Shown: positions 46,652-58,294 of the stretch, piece after piece | Layout of the letters: every line of letters begins with the position of its first letter | How positions within the stretch are numbered: position 1 is the first letter of the stretch | NCBI GenBank assembly: GCA_021030905.1 | Contig: JAGFMI010000016.1 | Location: forward strand, 620,001-684,000 | Reading direction: 5' to 3' | From: Pyrenula massariospora | Lineage: Eukaryota > Ascomycota > Eurotiomycetes > Pyrenulales > Pyrenulaceae | DNA length: 64,000 nucleotides | The notes under the pieces: model-generated | What the model saw: only the letters and a program-made list of their open reading frames with translations | Database searches by the model: none | Told to the model about the DNA's origin: nothing | Made by a program: the position numbers and the translations under genes

Positions 46652-47534
46652 GCGTCGTCTTGGAAACCAACAGATGCACATCGGCTCTACATTGGACCCT
46701 CCGTAAGGTACCTGTCCTGTGTCTTTCTCAGACGGACTTGCACAGAATACCGATGTAGCTTGCCAAGCAGAATAGCGTTCCAATTGAAAATTCACCATCG
46801 GCATCGTTCAGGTAGTCGCTCTAAGTTTGAAGGATTCTTTAGCGCATCCCGAGAGTCAGGGACACCATAGTCTGACGCTGCGTAAGCAACGGTTGGCTCG
46901 TGCCAGCGTTTTGTCCTCCTCGTCCTCTCCAGAACTTTCCAGTAGGCCAAACTCAAACGGTCGCCGCCGTGACCAAGCGTGATCTCGCCGGGCGTGCCTT
47001 GTTTGAGTCGACGATACACGGTAGATGTTTAGACTGCTGAAGTGAAATCGTTGGACTGGCGCTGGTGCGAGGATCTTTTCACGCAGTCGATCGTCGTCAT
47101 GGCATAGATCTACAGGCAGTCACCGGAGGGCCGGGTGGAGCAAAGGGTCTGTGGCTTGCCGTCCGTCGGCTGCTTTCCAAAACCTTTGCCTCTCTTACAT
47201 AAGGACCGATGCGGGTCCCCACGATACCCGCAGGAACCCAGACCAGACCCCTCGCATACACCGTAGTCGAGGAAGCAACCCAGCTTTCATTGAGGCTACC
47301 TACCTACCTCCTCGACCCTCTTGTCGAAGACACTACGGTTGAATCACCACACTTCAGGTGCTGCTCTTCACGCCTTAATATCCCCACGTCCTGTCAACCG
47401 CCTCCCACCGCAATGCCACGACCCCGCCGCCTGGCCGGGAATACGACCTCGTGACATGCGCTTCCATTGACCGTTTCGTCGACTATAGGCAACTCCCACC
47501 TTTTGCTTGGCTTCTGGCCAGGTAATCCAGCACA
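46652..47534. other. Intergenic region
   Basis: About 0.9 kb, containing a short TACC run near 47300 and a CT-rich leader before 47535. No supported gene. Confidence 0.5.
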
Positions 47535-50500
47535 ATGGAGGCGGAAGCTGCCCATCACCATGGGATCGACGTGAGCTGGCTACATCATTCAAATAAAGGT
47601 CAGTCTTCGGTCTATTGTGAAGAGCGCTAGGTGCGAAAACTATCTTGGAGGAGCTCTTCTGATACATTTTGGGTTGCCATGAGACTAATCGTACCTGTTG
47701 AGATAGATCACGGAATTCGCCCAAAAACCAGCGCGCAGTCTCATATCGACAGCGACCCTCCTGCCACTACAAGCAACCTTCCCTCGGAGAAAGAAAATGG
47801 TCAGAGACCGCCGCCGATTTCCAATGGTGATACGACAAATCTAATTTCGCCTCCTACCGAAACTCCACCTTCGACTCCACCTGCATCAAAAAATCCTTTG
47901 AAACGGCCATATCTGCGGTCTAAGACTAGCAATGGCAGCATCGGGGGCAAAGCAGCGGGCGAAGAAAGCGATCTAAATCAATCGAGTGCCGGACCACCTC
48001 CTGGAAAGAGTGTTCAGCGAAGGACGTCATGGATATCGAGCCTCAGCTCCAAGTTTTCGACGACTCCACCTCCTGCGTCGCCAAATCTTGGGAAAGACGC
48101 TCCAAGTAATGCCAGGCGAGTGAACAGTCCAAAAGCGGAACTGCACAATCCGTTTGGTGCACCGTTTCAACCAACTGTTAAAGAAGAGGAAGTCAAGAAA
48201 GACTCGCCTACGCCATCGCCGTCTCCGAAAACCGGACATCCCTCCTTCCTTCAAAGTGCTCTTCGGAAGCTATCATCTTCAGGCGCATCAGGGCTTGGAA
48301 AGATGTCTGGAAGCGGAACACCCTGTCAAAGACGGGTGATGAACGTTGATCCACATCGTGAGAGGTCCCGGATCCCGGAATTTGACCAAGCCAAGCTCCG
48401 CCGTGTCTCATTTTGCGTCGACGTTGAGATCGCTGGCTTCTCAAAATATCCTGATGCTGATCCTGATGCTGACGGCCCTCCACCACAACCTGAACGAAGA
48501 CCTAGTCTGACCATATTGGAGCAGCAAGTTAACATGAACAAGAAAAAGGCTGCCAAGGAAGCGAGAGCTAAAGACATGGGTGAAGGCGCAGCTTTAAAGA
48601 ACCCTAGTGCTGTCACTAAAGAGAAAGAAACCGAAGGCGTTGTTCACGCAAATGAGGAAATAGTGGGCACAAGCAACGATCCGAAACCCGAGGCAGAGTC
48701 GCAGGCAGAAGGAGAACCAAAGCAGGAAGAAGGAGCAGCTCCCACGAAGAAAAAGGAGAAGAAGAAGCGGACAGAGGCAGAAAGAAAAGAGCGGAAAGAG
48801 AGGAAACGTCGACAAGCTGAAGCCAATGGCGACATTCCCTTGGAGTTGACAAGAGATTCTGAAGATGACAGTTCTGGCGGCACACCGCCTCCAGGAAACT
48901 CGTTCTCAAATAAGTCAAGAATGGCCGATCGTCCGACTACAGACCCTCTAAGAATATATAAGCGTTGTGCACAATTACGAGAGACTGCTCCTATAAAGAA
49001 AATCTGTGAGCAGATATCCGCCCCTTCATGCATCTTAGCAGAGGCCCCGGGAACAGTCGCGCACCTAGACCTCAGTAGCTTGACAATGGAACTTCAAGAT
49101 ATCACTACGCTCGGAGATTGGCTTGCAGTCGTTCCTGTCAGGAAGCTCATTCTCGAAAATTGCGGACTGACCGATGAAGGCGTTCGGATAGTGCTCTCCG
49201 GTTTGCTAGCATGCAAGACGAACGAGCAAGCCAAGCACAACAGGAAACTTGCAAAAGATAAAACAGGTGCACCGTATGGCGAGGAAGACTTGGGCGCCAT
49301 AGAAAAGCTTTCCTTGAAAAATAACGGCAAATTGACAAGTGTTGGCTGGAGGCACATCGGGCTTTTCATGCACATGTCAAAATCTTTGAAAGCGATCGAT
49401 CTCTCTGGCATCCCATTCCCATCTTCCCAACCCGGCAACAGAGCCAAGGCTGATGTCTGTACATTGCTCTCAAAAGGTCTGGCTCAGAGGTATGGAAACA
49501 ACACTCTCGAAGAGCTAATATTGAGCCAATGCGCCCTTTCAACAGTGCACATCGGTCAAATTGTTGATGGAGCCATCGCATGCGGCCTTCGCCGGCTGGG
49601 GCTGGCAGACAACAATATCGACGAGGCTGGTCTTGACCATGTCATTCGCTTCGTTGAGTCCGGAGTTTGCGAAGGTTTAGATTTAGGCGGTAATGACTTC
49701 AATGGTCGTTTGAGGGCACTTGCAGACACAATCGATAACAAAAACCCCCTGTTTGCAGTCAGTTTTGCAGACTGTAATCTTGATCCTTCCGACCTGAACG
49801 AGCTGCTGCCTACCTGCGTTCAATTACCCAATTTCAGATTCATCGATCTTTCTCACAATCGAGCCCTTTTTGCCAAGCAGCCGGATGCTTTGTCAATACT
49901 GCGACGGTACCTTCCTCAGATGTCTTTGTTAAAACGCATCCACCTGGCTGATGTGGATATGTCTCCAGACCATCTAATTGCACTTGCAGAAGTGTTTCCA
50001 GAAATGCCAGCATTAGCGCATGTCAGTGTCTTAGAAAACAGCAAGATACAGGAAGTGATGAATGCGAGGGACGCAGGGTCTCAGGAGGAAGCTTGCGCAT
50101 TGCTTGCCTCGCTAATGACTGCTGTTCGCATCTCCAAGAGTATAGTTGCCATGGAAATTGAAGTACCAAGCAATGAAAGCTCAGAAGTGGTAAAATCGCT
50201 GGCAAGCCAGGTTGTTGCCTACGCTCTTCGGAATATGGAACGTGGTCCTCTTACTGAAGCATATGGCGGGAATTCCGCTGAGGAAGAAGAACACCCTCCT
50301 GATATTCTTCTACACCTCGTCGGTCACATGGAAGGCTATAAAGATAATCATGACAACGATGAGCCTGCTCCCGGTGAAGATTATGTGCTTGGGGGAACGG
50401 GTGTCGTCAAAGCCTTGGGAGTCTGTCTGGGTACGGCGGACCGTAGTCGTGGCGTATCTAGGGACATATCACCTACAAGTAGCGGTGCTGCTACGCCACA

Positions 50501-51332
50501 GCACAAGATTGCCAAGACGTTGCCTCACAAGAAGCCCAAAGACGTTAGTAAACAGCTCCTCGATAGCGCACGAAAGATACGGATGAGGCTACGGCCAGCC
50601 ATGATCCGTGAGGATAAACGCGGAGATGTCGCTGAATACAGTACGTGGAACTATATGTCCTCTGTTTATGTTGGGCTAAATTTGTCTACAGGAAAATTGC
50701 AATTTCTAGACTCGACCTTGGAGCGAATCATCCAAAGATTTGAGGACGAATATCCAGAGACCCGCATTTCGCCACCAGTGCTTGCCAAAGACACTGACGA
50801 AGCGGAATCCTCCTCTATTCACTCCTCGCAATTAGACGCATCCATGATGTCAACTTCAGCCGATACTAATCTTACAAAGATTACCTCAGAGGGCTCCAGT
50901 CAAGACCCATATACGCTAAAATTATCACGATCCCCTTCCAACGCCTCTCTCCACGACCGAGCTCTTCGATCCGAGGAGGGACGAATGCACCGTTTTGGCC
51001 AGACATTGCGACGAGATATCTTACGACCGCAAGCTCTCGATTACGCTCATGGTACAACCGGAGACGAAGGCGAAGCAGAGCACCTAATGCTGATTCGGGA
51101 GAAGTTAGAAATGATGCGAGGCGAAGAGATACGGGAAAAGGTCGTAAAGCTAGGTCCCGACAAGGTCTTGGAGGACATGGGTACGAGTGCGGAAGAGCTG
51201 GCGCATTTGCACAAAGAAGATCCAGAAGCGTTTGAGAAATTTAAGGAAAGTCAGATGGCTATGCGGCTCAATCAGACCATGGAGGAGTTGGAGAAGCCGA
51301 GGGCTAGTGAACCAAAATCTGATGAGCCATGA
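47535..51332 (+). CDS. LRR protein with PP1-docking motif (PPP1R37-like; fungal 'Mhp1' annotation group)
   Basis: Exons 47535-47598, 47707-50640 and 50692-51332 give about 1212 residues. The start is M-E-A-E-A-A-H-H-H-G-I-D-V-S-W-L-H-H; the junction K/D-H-G-I-R-P is phase 1. The N-terminal third is Ser/Pro-rich with R-R-T-S-W-I-S-S-L-S-S-K-F-S; near residue 250 K-L-R-R-V-S-F-C-V-D fits the RVxF consensus for protein phosphatase 1 binding. An acidic and Lys-rich stretch follows, then at about 440-800 leucine-rich repeats of ribonuclease-inhibitor type (K-L-I-L-E-N-C-G-L-T-D-E-G-V; L-G-L-A-D-N-N-I-D-E-A-G-L). The combination resembles animal PPP1R37. Segment 50641-50691 is a 51-nt stop-free intron (GTACGT..CTACAG); removing it gives A-E-Y-R-K-L-Q-F-L-D. 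Cell-wall or cytoskeletal roles come from database naming only. Confidence 0.82.
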
Positions 51333-51883
51333 TGTTACGAAAGCTTTCTTGTCCAGCGATTTTGTTGTGTCAGCCTTTTGGCTTGCATGGCGTTAACTGA
51401 GAGGGAAATTTTAGCCGCTGAAAATATTGATCTGCCTCCACAAGAGCTAGCTGTTGGCGCCACATTATCGGATACCTCCTGTGTTCTATCTAGTCGTAGG
51501 TTTGTGCCCTTACTGTCCATACCAAATAGTTGGAAATATGACATGTTCATGTTCACCTCAGGGACACTTGGGGTCTTAGAATAATAGCCCTGTTAAGCCA
51601 ACCAAAGTGGATAACTATGGCCGAAATAGGCACGTTGCAGATCTCTAATGAGTGTCTCTCGATGTGATCATTGTTTATGCCGTAGCGGATTGCATCCTAC
51701 CCACTTATATCGCCTTTATTCTTCTCTGTCGGATGGAGTTTACTATTCAAGGGCTTCTCTCCGTAGTAGAGGACAAGCCATGGCCGTCTTTTATTCGGCG
51801 CTATATGTTTTAATATGTCGCCTAACCAAAGCTCCCGCTTTGAATTTCGCTTGACATCCCATCACTAGTCTCTCCGGCGAGGA
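51333..51883. other. Convergent intergenic region
   Basis: Between the 3' ends of the LRR gene and the alpha/beta-hydrolase gene. No supported gene. Confidence 0.5.
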
Positions 51884-53368
51884 TCACCGTGCAACTCGTT
51901 CCCTCAGCCACACCTTCGTAGCCTTCTCCGTCTCACATTCCCCAAACGCCGCATCATAAATAGGCGCGTCATGGACCTCGTCCTGCCCAACCACCAACTC
52001 CGTCCCTTCATTCCCCAACTTGAACCTCTTTGCAAACTCCACCACCGAATCCCTCAGTATCTCCACCTGCCCGACACAGACCAACGTTTTTTCCACGGGG
52101 GCCTCTCTCCACCACTCCGCACCCGCGCTCAGGGCCTCATTGTACGCGTCCTTCGGCGCGTCGGCGAGGTACAGCGACGCCCAGTGGTCGATGATGGGGA
52201 CGACGACTGTGTCGGCGCAGGCCTCGGTTGTCACGCTGGGGAGGTCATTTGCGAACGAGACCCAAGGGGAGATGAGCCAAAGGCCTTTTAGTGGGGAAGG
52301 GAGGGGAGGGAAGGGCGGGATCGCGGGATGCGGGTGCATGAGGTGGGAGAGGACGGCGAGGGAGAGATTGCCGCCGGCGGAGTCGCCGGCTACGATTAGG
52401 GAGGAGGGGGCTTTAGAGAGGGTAGTTGTCAGGTAGTTGAGGGCAGAGACGCCCTCGCGTAGCTGGGTTGGGTAAGTCGCGTGAGGGGTGAGGCTGTATA
52501 AGGGGCAGAAGATGGAGATGGTTTTGGGAAAAGCAAGGAGACCGGCAGGATTAGAAGAGCCAGGGGAAATGGATGTCAGAAGGCGGAAGAGATATTCTAA
52601 GTGAACGCTGTCGCCGTCGATAGCGAAGCCGCCTCCTGTATTGAGAAATTGTGTCAGAAAGACATCATTTCTGCGTTGGACGAGAGAAGGGGACATCGTA
52701 CCATGGAAGTAGAGGATAGTAGTCTCTGCATCAGGATCACCAAGCCAGAAACCCTGGATTCTCGATGGGAGATCGACGACGTTAGGCCTCAATTGAAGCT
52801 TCTTGCAGAAGGACTTGTAATTACTGAGGAAGCTTGGTTTAAAATACCTGGAGATTGGTCAGTTAATCACCCAAACCAAGATACTGACCACAATTAAATT
52901 GCGAGTTGTCGAATACTGTGTTTGTCCAGTATTGTTCTTAACAAGAGAGGCGGCTTCCGCAGAGGGCAGGTTGCCGTTGCAGCAAAGGTCTGGATACTCT
53001 GAATTTATGGCGAGCAAAACAGATAGCAGGAACAGATATGAAAATAATATATTGCGAAAATGTGAAATCATAGGCTTATTTGATACACCAGCGACCAGGA
53101 GAAAAATCGTACATACTGGATCTGCGCAACATTGAACCTAACAGCGGCCTGTCGCACGATAGTGTGATATATATAGTGGCGTAGAGTAATTTTACGCCGC
53201 CTGAACAAGGCAGTTACGGCGCTGGAAGCAATGTCTCCCACTGCAAGATGATGAGCCAGTGAGAGGGAGCCGGGATGCGAAAGGCGTACAGAGTCTCAGT
53301 ACGGCGAAAACGAAACCTATCCTATCTTTGAAGGAGATTTGTGGGCTATTTTTACCTGCAGGCCCCAT
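51884..53368 (-). CDS. Alpha/beta hydrolase, HSL/esterase family
   Basis: Four exons (53368-53356, 53240-53117, 52847-52702, 52635-51884) give 344 residues. The last junction restores the oxyanion motif Y-F-H-G-G-G-F, the strongest support for the model. The nucleophile is in V-A-G-D-S-A-G-G-N; the acid lies in G-Q-V-E-I-L-R-D and the His in D-E-V-H-D-A-P. The N-terminal segment (R-K-I-T-L-R-H-Y-I-Y-H-T-I-V-R-Q, then Q-I-Q/Y-F-K-P-S-F-L) is typical of the fungal group that precedes the W-L-G core. Introns 1 and 2 are 115 and 269 nt; the first exon is only 13 nt, so the exact start is uncertain. Substrate is probably a small ester; a role in secondary metabolism cannot be judged as no pathway genes are near. 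Confidence 0.82.
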
Positions 53369-54164
53369 GGTTCAACTGCGAAGACGTCAAGTAGTAATGA
53401 TGAAATGGCTGATGAAGCTTTCAGGAGCAATTGAAGGCCCTTGTCTTCCGAGGACGCTAGGCACCCGGGGCAAAAAGGAGAGCCTTGAAGTAGGAGCTTA
53501 TTGTGAGAGTCGTTAAAAGAAGACTGGTTCAACCAAAGGACCAAGTTGATGACTCGCTCGGACTGTCACCCCTACATCTTGTATACGTTCTATTACAAAG
53601 CATGTTCGGCAACGGGCTTAAGAGGTCTTCTCCGACTAATAGGGGCGTACCGAGGCAGGGTTGCTTGCCAGCATCTAAATCCACCGGGCTAAAGCATTTA
53701 TTGTTATGTACCAGATATAGCTTTTGGTTGCACGTCAGCAAGGCCATCCGTCTCTCAGCCTAAGGTTCGTAACAGATAACTATCTATTTGTTTGAGAATC
53801 TCAGTGGATGGATTTTACCCACCTCTACAACCTCCCCCCCTCCCCCTCAAAGGCAAGCTTCTGCCCCCTCTAAGGTACTCAGCTTTCCAAGGATGAAGCA
53901 CACCATAGCCTCATTTGGTCACACCTATCGATCCGCGTAAATTGGTAGCGTGGGTAGCAAAGGACTCTAAACCTTCGGTGTCATCTCTTCACCGTAGACT
54001 GCACTTGTGAGGATCTTTGTCCAAACGCCATTGAGGCGTTCGTCTTGATACCAGTCCCACTAACGTCTAGCGCTCTCCTTTTCGTACGCCTTTTGCCCCA
54101 TTCGTCGCCTCACGTCACCTTGAAAATGACATGCTCCTGGCCTCATCGCCGGTGTAAGCTCGCC
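53369..54164. other. Intergenic region upstream of hydrolase gene
   Basis: About 0.8 kb with C-rich tracts near 53830. No supported gene. Confidence 0.45.
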
Positions 54165-55219
54165 CTACAACGCAGGAACCTTTGGTGCATATTTCGCCGC
54201 GCAACGATCAAACAACTCACCCTTCTCTGCTAAGTCCCTCAACAACGGATGTCTAGGATCCCTCTTCTGTAACCTTCCTGTTAAAGCCATCTTATCATCA
54301 CCCTTCCTCCCCACTACATTCGCTAACACAAGTTCATTTGCCAGTGCCTGAGTCACGGCATCTCCTTCCTCCTTTCTTCCCTCAGCACCTTCTTCAGCAC
54401 TAGCTTGCTGCAGCGCAGTCTCTGCCTCCTGCGCTCTTCCGAGCAGGATCTCGGCCACGGCTTGGCCGCAGAGGGAGGTTGGAGAGGTAGTAGAAGGGGC
54501 GGTGGCAAGTTCTTCGTAGACGTAGAAAGCGGATTGGTAGGTTTCTTGAGGGCCGGTGCGGAGAGCGACCCAGGATTCGGCGAGATTGATGAGGAGGGAG
54601 TCTTGGGCCCAGCGTTTGGCTGTTGTGACGGTGGAGGTAGCGGCAGGGAGGTTGTGAGTTGAGAGGTGTATTTGGGTCGTTAGAGCGACACTGTACAACA
54701 ATAGTTAAACGAAATCGGGAAAGGCTCGTGTGATAACTAGTGTTCACGTTGGGACGTACGCTTCAAGATTGCCTTGGTGCTTGCTCAGTAATTTTAGAGC
54801 CTCGTCCGTTTTCTCGTTCGCAGCTAAGACAGTACCACCACAAATCTGTACAGACGCGTTGTCAGGGTGGTTTTCTGCGAGTTCGCTGGCCGTTGCTAGA
54901 GCTTCGTCGTGCTGGCCCAGTGCATTCTGAGCGAGGGCCTTTACGGCCTGGAGGTCCGGAACTCCATCATCAGATTCGGAGAGCACAGAGGAAGCTTCGC
55001 CGAGCGCAATCTTTGCACGGAGCTTCAGAATTCGGGCTGGAAGGGTATTCGAAGGGGACAGGGCGGAGGCGTCGAAGTCTAAGACAGCGCGATATTGACC
55101 TTGGTGGAAGGCAGATAGGATATTCGTAAGTTCTGGAAGCGGACACATTAGCTGCGACGAGACTATTCTGGGTGCTGTCGTGTGATTCACGTACCGCCCT
55201 CACCAGAAAAAGGATCCAT
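54165..55219 (-). CDS. SEC28: Coatomer subunit epsilon
   Basis: Exons 55219-55195, 55132-54760 and 54690-54165 give 307 residues. The spliced start M-D-P-F-S-G-E-G-E-L-T-N-I-L-S-A-F-H-Q-G-Q-Y is characteristic. The body is a TPR-like alpha solenoid: A-R-I-L-K-L-R-A-K-I-A-L-G, A-L-A-Q-N-A-L-G-Q-H-D-E-A, V-A-L-T-T-Q-I-H-L-S-T-H-N-L and L-I-N-L-A-E-S-W-V-A-L, with A-V-A-E-I-L-L-G-R-A-Q-E-A-E-T-A-L and D-P-R-H-P-L-L-R-D-L near the end. Epsilon-COP stabilises alpha-COP in the COPI coat for Golgi-to-ER transport. Confidence 0.96.
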
Positions 55220-56360
55220 TTTGAGATGCGACGAATTTAAATGGCAACTTCGATTTCACGGCCCGTGTACCCTCACACAGTTACAATGGTATGAAAGGTG
55301 TACTTGCAGTGCTTGCTTGAATCCAAGGCAAGTTTGCCGAAACAACACCGTCGTGGCTTGGCTGCCTCCCATGCCTTTCTTTACCCTCCCTTGCTCCAAA
55401 GACCCACGATCTTTCGATATTGAGTTTGCCTGCTCTTGTGGGCTCATGACAAAGGTATATCCTGTAGATGTATGTTCACATTAGGATTCTACCGTGAGGG
55501 TCACTGCGTAGTGGTGGCGCTGATTTCCAGTCCTGGGGATATTGATGCGCTCAGATTTCACATTGTTTAAAATCCCATCCAGACTCATACACACCGAGCA
55601 GCCCATATAATATTTCTTCGAAAACATTTCACAGACGCAACCTAATATCGTAACAGTTATCGAGAGGTCGTAACAAGAAGCACTCTCTTGCTTCGCGCCC
55701 AATACTTCCATAAGCACCGCTGGAATGGCTTCGTAGTACAACCAGAATCGCCTGCACGTTTCCTCCGGGTCAGACTTGGTGGCCACTGAGCTTACTTCAG
55801 GACGTCTGAATGGAACTGTACGAAAAACTGGTAATCGTGATTCCACCAGCGAATTCCAAGTCATGCATCACCAACCAACGCGTACCAACCAAGACTCGGT
55901 AATCATCTAGTACCCATGACTATAAGCAAGATTTGTCCCAAGCTCCACAAGTGACACACCGTTTCCTTGGTACTAGGTCAGGACCCGGAGCAAAAGTGGG
56001 TAAGCCAGGTGAGATAAGCCACTTTTATGAGGGCATCGTCAACAGGCCTAGTGTCGATGTCAACGTAGGGCGCGACGACAAAGCTTATATGAACGACGGC
56101 AAAAAGAAAAAGCCAATCATCATCAGAATGCCTCCCAAAGTGCATTGGGAAAGGCTGCTAGGTGTGAATGTTAGGACAAGGCGTACTAACTTTAAATCAA
56201 CGTTAAATGGACTCCAGGGGACCGACCTTTGAACCACTTGCCAGAAATGGAAATGGAAGAAGCTGAATAATTGGAAAAATGCTCTCTATTCACACCTTTT
56301 CTGACTACATAATACAACGCTCTTTCAAAAGTCCCTCCAAGTCCAACAAACTCTCACTCT
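55220..56360. other. Intergenic region with one uncertain minus-strand frame
   Basis: About 1.1 kb. A 127-codon ATG-started frame on the minus strand (55864-55481) contains F-W-L-Y-Y-E-A-I-P-A-V-L-M-E-V-L and several Cys; it has no recognisable domain. It may be a small orphan gene or chance. Confidence 0.3.
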
Positions 56361-58294
56361 CTATGCAATCCAGTACCAAATCCTCTCGGCGAGATTCCGT
56401 GGGATTCTCTCTGGCCATTGCACGGCATCCAATGCAGCCTTACCCGTTGTAATATCTGCTTCGTGTGCCTTCACCGGCCGCGTCCTCTTGAGGATCTTCC
56501 AGAACAAGTACAGACCAAAGTAGATCGGCACGCCAATGTAGTCGGTGATGAAAGCCTGGTAGTCCCACTCTCCGGCAATACTATCAAATCCTTGGAATGT
56601 GATAATTATGGAGAAGAAGATAAGGGCGGCGTATGCAGTATATGGTTGGAAGGGTGATTTGAAGACCAAGGTGTTGCGGTCTACACCTTGAGCGGTGAGG
56701 GCTTGATGGAATTTAATGTAGGCGACAAGAATGGAGACCCAGGTAAAGAGAGTCGAAATTGTGGTGAGGTTTTGGAACCAGGTGAAGACGGTCGAGGAGC
56801 CAGCGGAGCAGGACATATAAGTCAAGAGGGAAATAGAGGCGGTGATCAGGACGCAGTAGATCGGGACCTGAAGACGAGCAGAGTTAGTCTTTGGACCGGG
56901 ACATTGATTGCGGATATAGTCAACTTACTCCAGTCTTGCTGCAGGTAAGGAGGATGCGTGGGGCTTGGCGGTTTTGGGCAAGGGCGTAAAGGTAGCGAGA
57001 CCCAGTGTACAAGAACGCGTTGGCGGAGCTTGAAGCGGAGGTGAGAATGACTGCGTTGATGATAGATGGAAGGACTGGGATCTGAGCGCGATAGATGGCG
57101 ATGACCCACGGAGAGGCAGCGGCACCTGGTTCGTCGTTCTTGATAGCGCTAAGGAGTTTGTCGTCATTGTAGGGAACGAGCACGCCAATCGCAAGAGAGC
57201 CGAGGACATAAAAGAAAAGAATCTGTACACAATCAGCATGTCAATTTGAGCATATGCGGGAGGAAGTAGCATACACGCCAGAAGACACGACGGACAGCTT
57301 TCGGGATGTTGTGGCGAGGGTTTTCTGCTTCTCCAGCTGCAACAGCGACCATTTCTACACCCCCGTACGAGAACGCAGCGTTGACCAAAACACTGAACCA
57401 TCCCAGGAAGCGACCTTTGTCACCGCCTGCAATGTACTCCTTCATAGCGCCTGGGTGATTCCAGTATCGGAAGCCGAGACGATCATGGGTAGGGCCACCG
57501 CCAAGGTCCACGATCAGCGCCATCAAAAGTAAACCAACGATCGTGATAATCTTGATACTGGCAAAAACGAATTCAGCTTCACCGTAGATTGCTACGGCGA
57601 AAATATTCAGACAGAGGACGACCACTATAATAATTGAGATCCACGCAGCCACATTGATACCCTGAGCTCCGTGCCAGAACTGGATCACAGTAGAAGCGGC
57701 AGAAATTTCGGCGCAGAGAGTGATGGCACTCGAATACCAGTTGTTCCAGCCGACAGCGAAACCCATGGCGTCGTCAACGTAGCGGGCACAGAATTGAGGA
57801 ATAGCACCAGGGAGCGGAAGCCAAGTCGCCATCTCGCCAAGGGACATCATCATAGCAAAGACGGCGACACCTATCATTGACTTGGGTCAGACGACTTACA
57901 AAGATTGTTCGCGAGGTTTTTAACTTACCAGTCATTGAATAGCCGAGAAGAACGGAGAGAGGGCCAGCCTGCGTAAAGGCGCGACCAATACCGAGAAAGA
58001 GACCAGTACCGATTGTACCACCGAGAGCAATAAACTGGATGTGACGAGATTTCAGACTGATTCTGTCAGTCCCCGGTGTGGATGTGAAAATGGCAATACT
58101 GACCCTCTTTGTACATAGCCGTACTGCTCCAAGGTATGAATATCACCAAAAGTCTCGGCGGCCTCGCCAGCCTTTACACCCTGCTCTTGGGCGAGATGAG
58201 CGGCGTCGTCGTAGGATACCTTTCGGTCGTGGCCATGGTAAGCATCGGCGTGGTAGCCATCGCCAGACACCTCGTACATTCCCTTTTCATCCAT
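56361..58294 (-). CDS. Amino-acid permease (APC superfamily, YAT family)
   Basis: Five exons (58294-58104, 58056-57929, 57870-57275, 57222-56929, 56867-56361) give 571 residues. The N-terminal cytosolic tail of about 65 residues ends Q-R-G-L-K-S-R-H-I-Q-F-I-A-L-G-G-T-I-G-T-G-L-F, the family signature with helix 1. Further landmarks are S-L-G-E-M-A-T-W-L-P-L-P-G (helix 3), G-W-N-N-W-Y, the F-S-Y-G-G-V-E-M-V-A-V-A-A-G-E loop (helix 6), S-A-S-S-S-A-N-A-F-L-Y-T-G-S-R-Y-L-Y-A-L-A and V-P-I-Y-C-V. Twelve membrane segments can be counted. It imports amino acids with protons at the plasma membrane; the exact substrate range is not readable. All four introns are 43-65 nt. Confidence 0.95.
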
